Positions 36,009-45,293 are shown, numbered from the stretch's first letter. The stretch: DNA of 64,000 nucleotides from JACCZX01 sp963729165 (GCA_963729165.1 CAVSMM010000005.1:112252-176251); one strand, 5' to 3'. A program made the numbers and translations. Notes: generated from the sequence alone by a model not told the origin.

Positions 36009-37127
36009 TTAGGTGAGCACCAGGTTGTCGCGGTGGATCAGCTCAGGCTCTTCGATAAATCCCAGGATAGTTTCGATTTCTGCAGTTGGCTTGCGCGCGA
36101 TCAACCGACTTTGCGTGCTCGAATAGTTCACAAGTCCGCGCGCGACTTCGCGTCCCTGCTGATCGACGCACGCAACAACGTCACCCCGCAGAAATTCTCC
36201 GTTGACGCTCGTGACGCCTATGGGCAACAAGCTCTTGCCCGCGGCGGTGAGAGCGCGAGCGGCCCCTTCGTCAAGGATCACTTGTCCTTTGCACTGCAAA
36301 TGGCTCGCCAGCCATTGCTTCCGCGCGGTCAGCACAGCAGTACCGGCTGTCAATTGCGAGCCGATCGCTTCGCCTTGCGCAAGCCGAATCAAGACGTCCG
36401 GCTCGCGGCTCGACGCAATGACGGTGTGCGCACCGCTGCGAGCGGCGCGCTTGGCTGCCAGCACCTTAGTCAACATGCCGCCGCGGGCCGTCCCGCTACC
36501 TGCGCCGCCGGCAATCGATTCCAGCGCCGGATCGCCCGCGACTGCATCGCGAATAACGGTCGCATTCGCATCGTGGCGCGGGTCGCTTGAATAGAGGCCG
36601 GCCTGATCGGTCAGAATGATGAGTGCATCGGCTTCGACCAGATTCGCGACCAGCGCGCCGAGCGTGTCGTTATCGCCGAACTTGATCTCGTCGGTCGCAA
36701 CCGTATCGTTCTCATTGATCACCGGCACGACACCAAGACCCAGCAACGTGAACAGAGTCGAACGCGCATTAAGGTAGCGCGCACGATCCGCCAGATCGGT
36801 GTGCGTCAAAAGGACTTGCGCTGTTTGCAACCCCCGTGCGCGAAAGCTCGCTTCGTAAGCCTGCGCAAGGCCCATCTGCCCGACTGCGGCGGCAGCCTGC
36901 AGTTCATGAATTTCATGCGGTCGCCGCTTCCAGCCGAGCCGTTGCATACCCTCAACAATCGCGCCGCTCGAAACCAGCAGCACTTGCTTGCCGCCCGCGT
37001 GAAGCGCGACGATTTGGCTCGCCCAGCTGTCGATTACACCGTGATCGAGTCCTCGCCCCTCGGCGGTGACCGAACTGCTGCCAATCTTGACAACGACGCG
37101 CCGTGCCGCGGCAATGACGGAAGTCAC
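36009..37127 (-). CDS. proB: Glutamate 5-kinase
   Basis: First step of proline synthesis from glutamate. A 372-residue protein with an amino-acid kinase domain (RVVVKIGSSSVTAEG; LLVSSGAIVEGMQRLGW; NENDTVATDEIKFGDND; LTDQAGLYSSDPR) and a C-terminal PUA domain (residues about 275-370; GVTSVNGEFLRGDVVACVD). The GTG start at 37127 overlaps the corrected obgE stop as GTGA, which supports the corrected obgE frame. Confidence 0.96.
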   Translation of the reverse strand: MTSVIAAARRVVVKIGSSSVTAEGRGLDHGVIDSWASQIVALHAGGKQVLLVSSGAIVEGMQRLGWKRRPHEIHELQAAAAVGQMGLAQAYEASFRARGLQTAQVLLTHTDLADRARYLNARSTLFTLLGLGVVPVINENDTVATDEIKFGDNDTLGALVANLVEADALIILTDQAGLYSSDPRHDANATVIRDAVAGDPALESIAGGAGSGTARGGMLTKVLAAKRAARSGAHTVIASSREPDVLIRLAQGEAIGSQLTAGTAVLTARKQWLASHLQCKGQVILDEGAARALTAAGKSLLPIGVTSVNGEFLRGDVVACVDQQGREVARGLVNYSSTQSRLIARKPTAEIETILGFIEEPELIHRDNLVLT

Positions 37128-38219
37128 GCGCTGTCCTTAAGTTTCTCGGTGCGCGCAGCGGTTTCGCTGAAGCGAGCGTCAACGTCGCCTTCGTCGTTTG
37201 AGTGCGCGGAGCGCTGTGCGACAAGAAACCGCGCCACTGCCGACACCAACTCGCGACACCCTTCGCCGGTCGCAGCCGATACCGGGAAAATCGGCGCCTT
37301 GGTTCGCAATCGCCGACGAAACTCGTGCAGCAAGAGACTCGCGTTCGCCGGCTGGCACCAGATCAATCTTGTTGAGCACAAACCAGCGCGGCTTGCGGTG
37401 TAGCTTCTCGTCATATTTTCGGAGCTCGGCGCTAATTGCGCGTGCCCCTCGCACGGGATCCTCACCCGCTGGCGGCATGCAATCGACGAGATGCAGAAGC
37501 AGATCGGTTCTGCTCAAGTGACGCAGGAATTGATGTCCCAAACCGGCGCCCTCAGCCGCCCCTTCAATCAGTCCTGGAATGTCGGCGATGACAAAGCTTT
37601 GCTCCGGACCGACGCGGACGACACCGAGATGCGGATGCAACGTTGTAAACGGATAGTCGGCCACTTTTGGCCGAGCATTCGATACCGCGCGGATCAGCGT
37701 CGACTTGCCCGCGTTGGGCAGGCCAAGCAATCCAACATCAGCAAGTACACGCAACTCCATTTTCAGTCTTCGACGCTCGCCCGGCTCGCCCTTCGTAAAT
37801 TGGCGCGGCGTGCGATTGATGCTGGACTTGAAATGCAAATTGCCGAGGCCGCCGCGACCGCCACGTGCCAGCAGCGCGCGCTGTCCGTGCGCGATCATGT
37901 CGACAAGCTTTTCACCGGTCTCCGAATCGGTAATTACGGTACCGACCGGTACGCGAAGGTCGATATCGGGTCCTCCAGCGCCATAACAATCCGCACCGCG
38001 TCCCTTCTCACCGTTTTTTGCTTGATGCTTACGCGCGTATCGGAAGTCGATCAGTGTGTTGATGTTGCGGTCAGCGACGACCCACACGCTGCCCCCGCGG
38101 CCCCCGTCGCCGCCATCTGGGCCGCCCTTGGGAATGAACTTTTCACGGCGGAACGATGCGCAACCATTCCCGCCGTCGCCGGCCGCAATCTCGATCGTCG
38201 CTTCGTCGATGAACTTCAC
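37124..38219 (-). CDS. obgE: GTPase Obg (apparent +1 frameshift near 37322)
   Basis: Essential ribosome-associated GTPase. The Obg fold comes first (EIAAGDGGNGCASFRREKF; GGPDGGDGGRGGSVW), then the G domain with P-loop GLPNAGKSTLI, the DIPGLIEGAAEGAGLGHQFL block and LNKIDLVP. After ERESLAAR one extra base at about 37322 diverts the frame; as sequenced it runs to 37179 with an unrelated tail. Removing the base joins FRRRLRTKAPIFPVSAATGEGCRELV, the conserved G5 region, and ends at 37124 overlapping proB, 364 residues. It is in the rplU-rpmA-obgE-proB order. Confidence 0.92.
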
Positions 38220-38260
38220 GCCACTCCTAATTGCCGACCGCTAATTTGCCGACGGAAAAC

Positions 38261-38289
38261 AAAAAGGCCCCGCCGCGAACGGCAGGGCC
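38261..38289 (-). terminator. Rho-independent terminator between rpmA and obgE
   Basis: On the minus strand GGCCCTGCCG-TTCG-CGGCGGGGCC is a stable GC stem with a UUCG tetraloop and a following TTTTTG. It lies about 30 bases after the rpmA stop and would separate most rplU-rpmA transcripts from obgE, allowing attenuated readthrough. Confidence 0.88.
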
Positions 38290-38320
38290 TTCATATTGGA
38301 CGCCTAAGCGACAGCGGCGG

Positions 38321-38590
38321 TTAGGACGCCACCGTTTCGGATTGCACCCTGACCATACGGCGGCTCTTTGCGCCACGGATATCGAACTGCACGGTCCCAT
38401 TTATCAGCGAAAACAACGTGTGGTCGCGCCCCATACCCACGTTCTCACCAGGATGAAATTGCGTTCCGCGCTGCCGAACAATGATCGCGCCTGCGGTAAT
38501 GGCCTGGTTGCCGTAGACCTTGACGCCCAATCGCTTGGACTGTGAATCGCGCCCATTGCGTGATGAGCCGCCCGCTTTCTTGTGTGCCAT
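38321..38590 (-). CDS. rpmA: 50S ribosomal protein L27
   Basis: An 89-residue protein of normal length. It begins MAHKKAGGSSRNGRDSQSKR, with RLGVKVYGNQAITAGAIIVR and QRGTQFHPGENVGMGRDHTL. The basic N-terminus reaches the peptidyl-transferase centre. It lies 64 bases after rplU in the same operon, ahead of a strong terminator. Confidence 0.98.
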   Translation of the reverse strand: MAHKKAGGSSRNGRDSQSKRLGVKVYGNQAITAGAIIVRQRGTQFHPGENVGMGRDHTLFSLINGTVQFDIRGAKSRRMVRVQSETVAS

Positions 38591-38654
38591 CTCTAACCCT
38601 GTCTCTTACCAACAAGCTGTTGCCGGACCGCAACGGCGGGCCGGCTCCCCTGAA

Positions 38655-38963
38655 CTAACTAATGCTGTCGATCCGCAACTCGGTGTAGTTCTGCCGATGT
38701 CCACCATGCTTCTGGAAGTGCTTCCGGCGCTGCATCTTGAATATAGTGACCTTGTCGTGGCGCCCATGACTCAATACCGTCGCCATGACCGCTGCGCCGG
38801 AGACAAACGGAGCGCCAAAGCGCAGTTGATCACCGTCGGCAATCGTCAGTACGTCGGTAAGCTTCAGTTGCTGACCAACGTCGCCTTGGACGGATTCAAC
38901 CTTCACGGTATCGCCAGCGGCGACTCGGTACTGCTTGCCGCCCGATTTGATGACTGCGTACAT
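38655..38963 (-). CDS. rplU: 50S ribosomal protein L21
   Basis: A 102-residue protein beginning MYAVIKSGGKQYRVAAGD, with VLSHGRHDKVTIFKMQRRK and KHGGHRQNYTELRIDSI near the C-terminus. The ATG at 38963 is preferred over the adjacent upstream GTG. It is the first gene of the rplU-rpmA-obgE-proB group and is divergent from ispB. Confidence 0.97.
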   Translation of the reverse strand: MYAVIKSGGKQYRVAAGDTVKVESVQGDVGQQLKLTDVLTIADGDQLRFGAPFVSGAAVMATVLSHGRHDKVTIFKMQRRKHFQKHGGHRQNYTELRIDSIS

Positions 38964-39075
38964 CACAACTCCTCACTGCGGCCGGAATAAAGGTGTCGTC
39001 CGGCTGAAAAGCCGCGGATTATCTCATCGTTGGGAAACCCGCGTCAAACGACGCGGAGCTTCGTTTCCTGACACC

Positions 39076-39081
39076 TATAAT
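39076..39081 (+). promoter_or_regulatory. -10 element immediately before ispB
   Basis: A perfect TATAAT ends 6 bases before the ispB ATG at 39088, so initiation would fall at or next to the start codon. No good -35 at 17 bases and no Shine-Dalgarno sequence is seen. Confidence 0.45.
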
Positions 39082-39087
39082 CATTTA

Positions 39088-40113
39088 ATGACTGATGTGG
39101 CGACCCTCAATTCTGCCGTCGCGTTGCCCACCGCCGGCAATCAGGCCGGCACACTGCATGAAATCTTGACGCCGATCAGGGCCGATCTGTCGCTGGTCGA
39201 TCGAACGCTATGCAAGCGGCTCGATTCCGACGTCGCCCTTATCAAGACGATTTCCGAGTACATCGTAGGTGCCGGAGGTAAGCGCCTGCGCCCGGCGGTG
39301 CTGTTGCTGGTGGCGCGCGCCCTCGGCTACCGCGGCGAAAAACATGTCGATCTGGCGGTAGTCATCGAGTTCATTCACACCGCCACGCTGCTGCACGACG
39401 ACGTCGTCGATGAGTCAGACCTCCGACGCGGCCGTTCGACTGCCAACTCGATGTTCGGGAATGCTGCCAGTGTGCTCGTCGGGGACTTCCTGTATTCGCG
39501 TTCGTTCCAGATGATGGTCGACGCGGACAATGCACGCGTGATGCGCATCATGGCCGATGCGACAAATCGGATCGCCGAAGGCGAAGTCCTGCAGCTGCTG
39601 AACATTCACGACCCTTCGGTTAACGAAGCCCGGTATTTCGAGGTAGCGGAGCGCAAGACGGCCACCTTGTTTGAGGCCGGAGCGCGTATCGCAGCGGTTT
39701 TCGCCGGCGCCGACACGGTGCTGGAGAACCGGTGCGCAGACTACGGTGCGTCGCTCGGCAAGGCTTTTCAGATTATCGATGACGTGCTCGATTACGCCGG
39801 CGATAGTGAAGAAATTGGCAAGCGCCTAGGAGACGATCTGCGCGAGGGCAAGATGACGCTGCCGCTCATCCATGCACTTCGATCCGCGGCGCCGGCGCAG
39901 CGCGACTTGGTAACGACGGCGGTGCTCGAGGGTCAGGGCGACTTTTCGGCGGTGGCGCGCATCGTCACCGAAAACGGCTCGCTTGAATATTCGCGGGCCA
40001 TCGCGCAGCGAGAAGCGAACAACGCGCGGGCCTCGGTTGATCAGCTGCCGCAGTCGGTTTTCAGGGATTCCTTGCTACACTTGATTGACTTTGCGCTCGA
40101 GCGAAAACGCTAG
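39088..40113 (+). CDS. ispB: Octaprenyl/all-trans polyprenyl diphosphate synthase
   Basis: Builds the isoprenoid side chain of ubiquinone. It is 341 residues from MTDVATLNSAV. Trans-prenyltransferase motifs are VGAGGKRLRPAVLLLVARAL, the first Asp-rich motif LLHDDVVDESDLRRG, a GDFLYSRSFQMMV block and the second Asp-rich motif FQIIDDVLDYAGD. It is divergent from rplU, the standard placement in proteobacteria. The adjacent TATAAT suggests a very short or absent leader. Confidence 0.95.
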   Translation: MTDVATLNSAVALPTAGNQAGTLHEILTPIRADLSLVDRTLCKRLDSDVALIKTISEYIVGAGGKRLRPAVLLLVARALGYRGEKHVDLAVVIEFIHTATLLHDDVVDESDLRRGRSTANSMFGNAASVLVGDFLYSRSFQMMVDADNARVMRIMADATNRIAEGEVLQLLNIHDPSVNEARYFEVAERKTATLFEAGARIAAVFAGADTVLENRCADYGASLGKAFQIIDDVLDYAGDSEEIGKRLGDDLREGKMTLPLIHALRSAAPAQRDLVTTAVLEGQGDFSAVARIVTENGSLEYSRAIAQREANNARASVDQLPQSVFRDSLLHLIDFALERKR

Positions 40114-40154
40114 TTTCGGGTGCCGAGAGTTGACTAAGTGCAGTAGCGTTTCTT

Positions 40155-40231
40155 CGGGGTGTAGCTCAGCCTGGTAGAGTACTGCGTTCGGGACGCAGGA
40201 GTCGGAGGTTCAAATCCTCTCACCCCGACCA
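40155..40231 (+). tRNA. tRNA-Pro(CGG)
   Basis: A 77-base tRNA. Acceptor stem CGGGGTG pairs with CACCCCG, the D arm is GCTC...GAGT, and the anticodon stem CTGCG/CGCAG holds loop TTCGGGA with anticodon CGG. The T arm is GGAGG-TTCAAAT-CCTCT, and ACCA is encoded at the 3' end. Confidence 0.97.
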
Positions 40232-40479
40232 CATCCCGCCTCAATCCTGTCAGCTGGTCCTCTTCTACGAATTTGCCTGCACTCACCGGCCACCGGCTGC
40301 GCCGATCGTCTTGCCCGGTTTGCGGTAGTTTAGGTTTACAAATCCACGGCTTAACGGCGGTATCTTTCGCCTTCGCTAGGGGGGCCGGCCGGCTATAACT
40401 TAACGGTTCGAACTGCTCGAACTCCGCGTTTGCTCGAACTCCGTTAAACCCGGTCACAGGTTGGGATACCGAAAACCTA
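40232..40479. promoter_or_regulatory. pilB upstream region with direct and inverted repeats
   Basis: A 248-base gap after tRNA-Pro. Two copies of GCTCGAACTCCG (40415-40426 and 40432-40443), 17 bases apart, lie between TTAACGG (40400) and its complement CCGTTAA (40441-40447). A TATAAC at about 40394 could be a -10. The arrangement looks like an operator, but no known regulator is recognised and no sigma54 promoter is evident. Confidence 0.4.
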
Positions 40480-42230
40480 ATGTCCACCGTCATGCAAGGC
40501 TCTGCCGCTGCCGTCGGCGCCCTCACCGGCCTCGCGCGTGCGCTCGTCCAACAAGGCAAGCTGCGGCCCGATCGTGCAGAGAATTTCGCGCGCAAGGCAA
40601 CCCAGAGCAACACACAGTTCATCGATGAGTTGGTCGGGTCAGCCGACGTGACCGGACTCTCGTCGGCGGTGATCGCCAAGTTTGCTGCCGACACATTCGG
40701 TCATGCTTTACTCGACCTGGGTGCGGTCGATATCGAGCAACTCCCGAAGGACATCATCGACAAGAAACTGGTGGGGTCGCTTCGCGTGCTTGCGCTGCGC
40801 AAGCGCGGGAAACCGCCTGGCGGTCGCGGTCTCCGACCCGACCAACACCCACGCGCTTGATCAGATCAAGTTTCAGACGCAGCTCGCGATCGATGTAATT
40901 GTTGTCGAGCACGACAAGCTAATGCGCCACGTCGAGGCGCAAGTCGCAGAGCGTCGCTCAGGCGCTCGACACGATCAGCGGCGGCAGCGAAGACATCGAC
41001 TTTGGCATGCTGGACGAGCCAAGCGAGGTTTCCGCAGAGGACGCCGCTGCTTCCGCTGAGGTCGACGACGCGCCGGTCGTGCGCTTTCTGCAGAAGCTAC
41101 TGCTCGATGCCATCGGCGAGGGTGCGTCAGACTTGCACTTCGAGCCGTATGAGAAGTTCTATCGCGTCCGCTTCAGGCTGGACGGACAGATGCGCGAAGT
41201 CGCGCAGCCGCCGATCGCGATCAAAGAACGGCTTTCGACCCGCATCAAGGTTCTTTCGCGCCTCGATATTGCGGAAAAACGAGTGCCGCAGGACGGACGC
41301 ATGAAACTGGCGTTGTCCGGACAGCGGGCAATCGATTTTCGTGTCAGCACGCTGCCGACGCTGTACGGCGAAAAAATCGTGATGCGTATTTTGGATGCGT
41401 CGCAGGCCAAGATGGGCATCGAAGCTCTCGGCTATGAGCCGGAGCAGAAACAGCTGCTGCTCGATGCTGTGCAACGGCCGTACGGCATGGTGCTGGTGAC
41501 CGGGCCGACCGGCTCGGGCAAGACGGTTTCGCTGTACACCTGCCTGAACATTCTGAACAAGCCTGATATCAACATATCGACCGCCGAGGATCCGGCCGAG
41601 ATTCAGATGGCCGGCATCAACCAGGTCAACGTCAACGAAAAGGCCGGGCTGACTTTCGCCAATTCACTGCGCGCTTTTCTGCGACAGGATCCCGATGTGA
41701 TCATGGTCGGCGAGATTCGCGATCTCGAAACCGCCGACATTGCAATCAAGGCCGCGCAAACAGGCCACATGGTGCTTTCGACTTTGCATACAAACGATGC
41801 GCCTGGAACATTGGTGCGCCTGGCCAACATGGGCGTTGCGCCATTTAACATCGCGTCGAGCATCATCCTGATCACTGCGCAGCGCCTGGCTCGGAAGCTG
41901 TGCGCGTGCAAGCAACCGATCGAACTGCCGAAGGAGGCCTTCATCGGTGCCGGGTTTGCCGCCGCCGATCTGGACGGCAGCTGGATTCCATACAAACCGG
42001 TCGGCTGCGAGCGCTGCAAGGGCAGCGGATACAAGGGCCGGCTTGGCATTTATCAGGTCATGCCGATTACCGAGTCCATGCAAGATATGATTTTGAAGAA
42101 TGCATCGGCGATGGATATCGGACGCGAAGCGCAAAAGAACGGCGTGCGCGATCTGCGCCAGTCCGGCTTGCAAAAGGTCAAGCAGGGAATCACCTCGCTG
42201 GAAGAGGTGTTGGGTTGTACGAATGAATGA
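40480..42230 (+). CDS. pilB: Type IV pilus assembly ATPase (two apparent +1 frameshifts at about 40810 and 40949)
   Basis: Cytoplasmic secretion-type ATPase that drives pilus extension. The N-terminal domain is read in three successive frames. The first ends LLDLGAVDIEQLPKDIIDKK and LRVLALRKRG. One extra A leads to NRLAVAVSDPTNTHALDQIK, and one extra G leads to SVAQALDTISGG and then MLDEPSEVS. Correcting both gives 582 residues, a normal size. The ATPase part has DLHFEPYEKFYRVRFR, Walker A VTGPTGSGKTVSLYTCL, Asp box TAEDPAEIQMAGINQV, Walker B DPDVIMVGEIRDLETA, His box TGHMVLSTLHTNDA, and a zinc-binding tetracysteine (CACKQ, CERCKGSGYKG). It is followed by pilC and pilD. Confidence 0.92.
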
Positions 42231-42249
42231 AGGTCAAGCGGAGTAACTG

Positions 42250-43485
42250 ATGGCTACCGGAACACTTGCCAAGGGGCGCCCGACTGCAGCAACGCGGGAG
42301 TCGATGTTTCATTGGGAAGGTCGCGACAAGAACGGCCGCGTCGTAAAGGGCGACATGCGCGCTGGCGGCGAGTCTGTCGTCGCAGCATCGCTGCGCCGGC
42401 GCGGCATCATGACGACGAAGATCAAGAAGCAAAGCTTCTCGCGCGGCAAGAAGATCACCGAAAAGGACCTGGCGCTCTTCTCGCGTCAATTGTCAACGAT
42501 GCTCAAGGCGGGCGTTCCGTTGATGCAATCGTTCGACATCGTCGGCAAGGGCCATGCCAATCCGTCAATGGCGCGCTTGATGAACGACATCCGCTCCGAC
42601 GTCGAAACCGGTACCAGCTTGAATCAGGCGTTCCGCAAGTATCCGCTCTACTTCGACCCCCTGTTCTGCAACCTGGTCGCTGCCGGCGAACAGGCGGGTA
42701 TTTTGGAGACCCTACTTGACCGCCTGGCGACGTATCAGGAAAAAACGATCGCGCTGAAGGGCAAGATCAAGAAGGCGATGTTCTACCCGATCATGATTAT
42801 TCTGGTCGCGGTATTGGTCACGGCGGTCATCATGATCTTCGTGATTCCGTCGTTCAAGAGCGTGTTCACCAGTTTCGGTGCCGACCTTCCTGCGCCGACG
42901 CTGATGGTGATCGCAATGTCGGACTTCATGGTGGCTTATTGGTACGTCGTGTTTGGCATTGCCTTTGGCAGCGTTTATTTCTTGTTGCAGGCCTGGCGAA
43001 GGTCACCGAAGGTCAAGGCGGCCGTCGATCGTGCCTTGCTCAAGCTGCCGGTGTTGGGCGAGATGCTGCAGAAGGCGTCGATCGCGCGCTGGAGCAGAAC
43101 GCTGGCCACGACGTTCGCAGCCGGTGTACCGCTGGTTGAAGCCCTCGACTCGGTCGGTCCCGCGGCTGGAAATTGGGTTTACAAAGAGGCGACCAAGCAG
43201 GTGCAGAACGAGGTCAATATCGGCACGAGTTTGGCGCAGTCGATGCAAAACACCGGCGTGTTTCCCAACATGGCGATCCAGATGACGTCGATCGGCGAGG
43301 AATCGGGCTCGCTCGATTCGATGCTGTCCAAAGTCGCCGACTATTACGAGCGCGAAGTCGACGAGACCGTCGATGCATTGGCGAGTTTGCTCGAGCCGAT
43401 GATCATGGTCATTCTGGGCGTCGTCGTCGGCGGCATCGTCATCGCTATTTATCTGCCGATCTTCAAGCTCGGTCAGGTGGTTTAG
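42250..43485 (+). CDS. pilC: Type IV pilus inner-membrane platform protein
   Basis: A 411-residue GspF/PilC protein with two T2SSF domains. The first is LALFSRQLSTMLKAGVPLMQ with MFYPIMIILVAVLVTAVIMI; the second is ARWSRTLATTFAAGVPLVEAL with IMVILGVVVGGIVIAIYLP. It anchors PilB to the pilus assembly machinery at the inner membrane. It starts 19 bases after pilB and is uninterrupted. Confidence 0.95.
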   Translation: MATGTLAKGRPTAATRESMFHWEGRDKNGRVVKGDMRAGGESVVAASLRRRGIMTTKIKKQSFSRGKKITEKDLALFSRQLSTMLKAGVPLMQSFDIVGKGHANPSMARLMNDIRSDVETGTSLNQAFRKYPLYFDPLFCNLVAAGEQAGILETLLDRLATYQEKTIALKGKIKKAMFYPIMIILVAVLVTAVIMIFVIPSFKSVFTSFGADLPAPTLMVIAMSDFMVAYWYVVFGIAFGSVYFLLQAWRRSPKVKAAVDRALLKLPVLGEMLQKASIARWSRTLATTFAAGVPLVEALDSVGPAAGNWVYKEATKQVQNEVNIGTSLAQSMQNTGVFPNMAIQMTSIGEESGSLDSMLSKVADYYEREVDETVDALASLLEPMIMVILGVVVGGIVIAIYLPIFKLGQVV

Positions 43486-43502
43486 GTTAGTTACTCAGGG
43501 GA

Positions 43503-43523
43503 GCCGGCGTCTTCGACGCCGGC
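43503..43523. other. Hairpin between pilC and pilD
   Basis: GCCGGCGTC-TTC-GACGCCGGC is a perfect 9-bp GC stem with a 3-base loop and no following T run. It lies 17 bases after pilC and just before the pilD start, so it could limit translation or readthrough into pilD rather than act as an intrinsic terminator. Confidence 0.6.
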
Positions 43524-43532
43524 AACTAATAC

Positions 43533-44369
43533 TTGTTAGAAGGACCCCTTCTCGTTGCCATCGTCGCCGTTTTCAGCCTGGCGATCGGCTCATTCCTCAA
43601 TGTTCTGATTCATCGTCTGCCGAAGATGATGGAGGCTGACTGGCGTGCACAATGTGCCGAGCTTGAAGGCGGTTCTGCTTCCTCGACCGGGCGCTACAAC
43701 CTGCTGGTGCCGCATTCGCATTGCCCTCAATGCAAGGCGCCACTGCGCGTGATCGACAACATCCCGATTGCATCGTGGATCGCGTTGCGCGGCAAATGCG
43801 CTCATTGCGCGGCTCCCATATCGTCGCGTTATCCCGTTGTCGAAGCGCTGACTGCGCTGCTGTCGGCGATCGTCGCCTGGAAGTTCGGGCTGACACCCCA
43901 GACGGCGCTTGTCCTCGTCTTCACATGGACTCTCATCGCGCTGACGTTCATCGACGCCGACACCACGTTGTTGCCCGACGACTTGACGTTGCCGTTGCTT
44001 TGGCTGGGCTTGCTCGCCAACGTGTTCGGCCTGTTCGTACCATTGAAAGATGCGGTGCTCGGTGCTGCCGCAGGCTATCTCGTGCTGTGGTCCATCTACT
44101 GGCTGTTCAAGCTGACAACGGGCAAGGAAGGCATGGGCTACGGCGATTTCAAGCTGCTCGCCGCCCTTGGCGCATGGATGGGTTGGAAAGCGTTGCTGCC
44201 GATCGTCCTGCTTTCTTCACTCGTCGGCGCCGTCGTCGGCATAGCGTTGATCCTTCTGGCGCGCCGTGGACGCGAAATCCCAATCCCCTTTGGCCCGTAC
44301 CTGGCGGCAGCCGGCATGATCGTCATGCTGACCGGCGATCGACTGACGCGGTGGCTAGTGCCGCTTTGA
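43533..44369 (+). CDS. pilD: Prepilin peptidase/N-methyltransferase
   Basis: A 278-residue polytopic membrane enzyme that cleaves type IV prepilin leaders and methylates the new N-terminus. The cytosolic loop has two C-x2-C pairs (HCPQCKAPL; KCAHCAAPI). The aspartyl protease residues lie in FIDADTTLLPDDL and GMGYGDFKLLAA. The start is a TTG at 43533 following a GC hairpin. The TGA overlaps the coaE ATG by one base. Confidence 0.94.
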   Translation: MLEGPLLVAIVAVFSLAIGSFLNVLIHRLPKMMEADWRAQCAELEGGSASSTGRYNLLVPHSHCPQCKAPLRVIDNIPIASWIALRGKCAHCAAPISSRYPVVEALTALLSAIVAWKFGLTPQTALVLVFTWTLIALTFIDADTTLLPDDLTLPLLWLGLLANVFGLFVPLKDAVLGAAAGYLVLWSIYWLFKLTTGKEGMGYGDFKLLAALGAWMGWKALLPIVLLSSLVGAVVGIALILLARRGREIPIPFGPYLAAAGMIVMLTGDRLTRWLVPL

Positions 44370-45007
44370 TGTCTTCCGCGTTCAGCGTCGGCCTTACAGG
44401 TGGCGTTGGCAGCGGCAAGTCCACGATCGGGTCGATGCTCTCGGATCGTGGCGCCGGGCTTGTTGATGCCGATGTAATCGCCCATCAACTGACAAGTACC
44501 GGCGGCGCAGCCATCGACGCATTGCGCGAATCGTTCGGTGCGGATGCGATTGCTACCGATGGATCGCTCGACCGCGCCTATATGCGGGCCCGCGTCTTTT
44601 CCGACGCAGCGCTGCGCACACAACTCGAAACGTTGCTGCATCCGATGATCCGCGTCGCGATGCGTGAGCTCAGCCACCGACTCATCACCGAAGGCGCTTC
44701 TTACGTCGTGCAGGTCGTCCCATTGTTGGTCGAAAGCGGCAGCTGGCGCGGCTACGTCGACCGCGTTCTTCTGGTCGATTGCACTGAGGCGACGCAGTTG
44801 ACCCGCATAAGCGCCAGACCGGGAATTGACGAAGTGACAGCCCGAAAGATAATTGCTGCGCAGGCAACTCGCGCCGAGCGACTGGCCGTTGCCGACGACG
44901 TATTGCTGAACGAGGCACCTCTCGATCAGATCACTCCAAAGATCGAGCGCTTGCACCGGACGTATCTGCGATCCGCTGCACTCAAACGATCGCGCGAAAC
45001 GCTGTGA
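44369..45007 (+). CDS. coaE: Dephospho-CoA kinase
   Basis: Last step of coenzyme A synthesis. It is 212 residues, with P-loop VGLTGGVGSGKSTIGSML, GLVDADVIAHQLT, the lid region HPMIRVAMREL, VVQVVPLLVESGSW and a closing RVLLVDCTEATQLTRI. It overlaps pilD by one base (TGATG). The order pilD-coaE-zapD-yacG is widely conserved. A palindromic repeat element lies directly downstream. Confidence 0.95.
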   Translation: MSSAFSVGLTGGVGSGKSTIGSMLSDRGAGLVDADVIAHQLTSTGGAAIDALRESFGADAIATDGSLDRAYMRARVFSDAALRTQLETLLHPMIRVAMRELSHRLITEGASYVVQVVPLLVESGSWRGYVDRVLLVDCTEATQLTRISARPGIDEVTARKIIAAQATRAERLAVADDVLLNEAPLDQITPKIERLHRTYLRSAALKRSRETL

Positions 45008-45027
45008 TATCTTCGACCATGCTCGTA

Positions 45028-45293
45028 GGGCCTGCTCACACTAAAACATGAGATGCGTTGGGTCGCAATGCGGATGGATGCGCGAAGAGCGGCGCTGCCG
45101 AATGGTGGTTCCATTCGCAAGCCGCTCGCCAAAGCAGACGCCGCATTTCGACCCAACCCGGAGGGAAAGGCCGCTTGCGGGCGCATTGCGTCGTTGTCGC
45201 TCGCTGATTGGTATGCACCAACGGCGCTCGCGACGCCTAGCACTGCATCCCGCAATCGGCCTTTCGCACTCATGTTTTAGTATGAGCAGGCCC
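45028..45293. mobile_element. MITE-like palindromic element (266 bp) flanked by TA
   Basis: Terminal inverted repeats of 25 bp with one mismatch (45028-45052 and 45269-45293) begin GGGCCTGCTCA and end at ACATGAG, and each end is flanked by TA. Inside are two further inverted repeats, GTTGGGTCGCAATGCGG (45057-45073) with 45141-45157, and GAAAGGCCGCTTGCGGG (45165-45181) with 45249-45265, each with one mismatch. The whole could fold as a three-arm cruciform. An internal 75-codon frame exists but shows no family. No transposase is present, so it would be non-autonomous. The TA flanks fit an IS630/mariner-type donor. Confidence 0.75.

Noticed and set aside
40155..40231. tRNA-Pro as an integration site for a genomic island
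   Set aside because: No duplicate of the tRNA 3' end and no integrase is seen nearby; the genes that follow (pilBCD) are core genes in their usual order.
40134..40694. Minus-strand open frame covering tRNA-Pro and its downstream gap
   Set aside because: Its C-terminus is the well-known spurious translation of a tRNA complement (VRGFEPPTPASRTQ), not a protein.
45053..45280. 75-codon open frame inside the MITE-like element
   Set aside because: It is built from palindromic arms, has no ribosome binding site of note and no recognisable domain; not listed as a gene.
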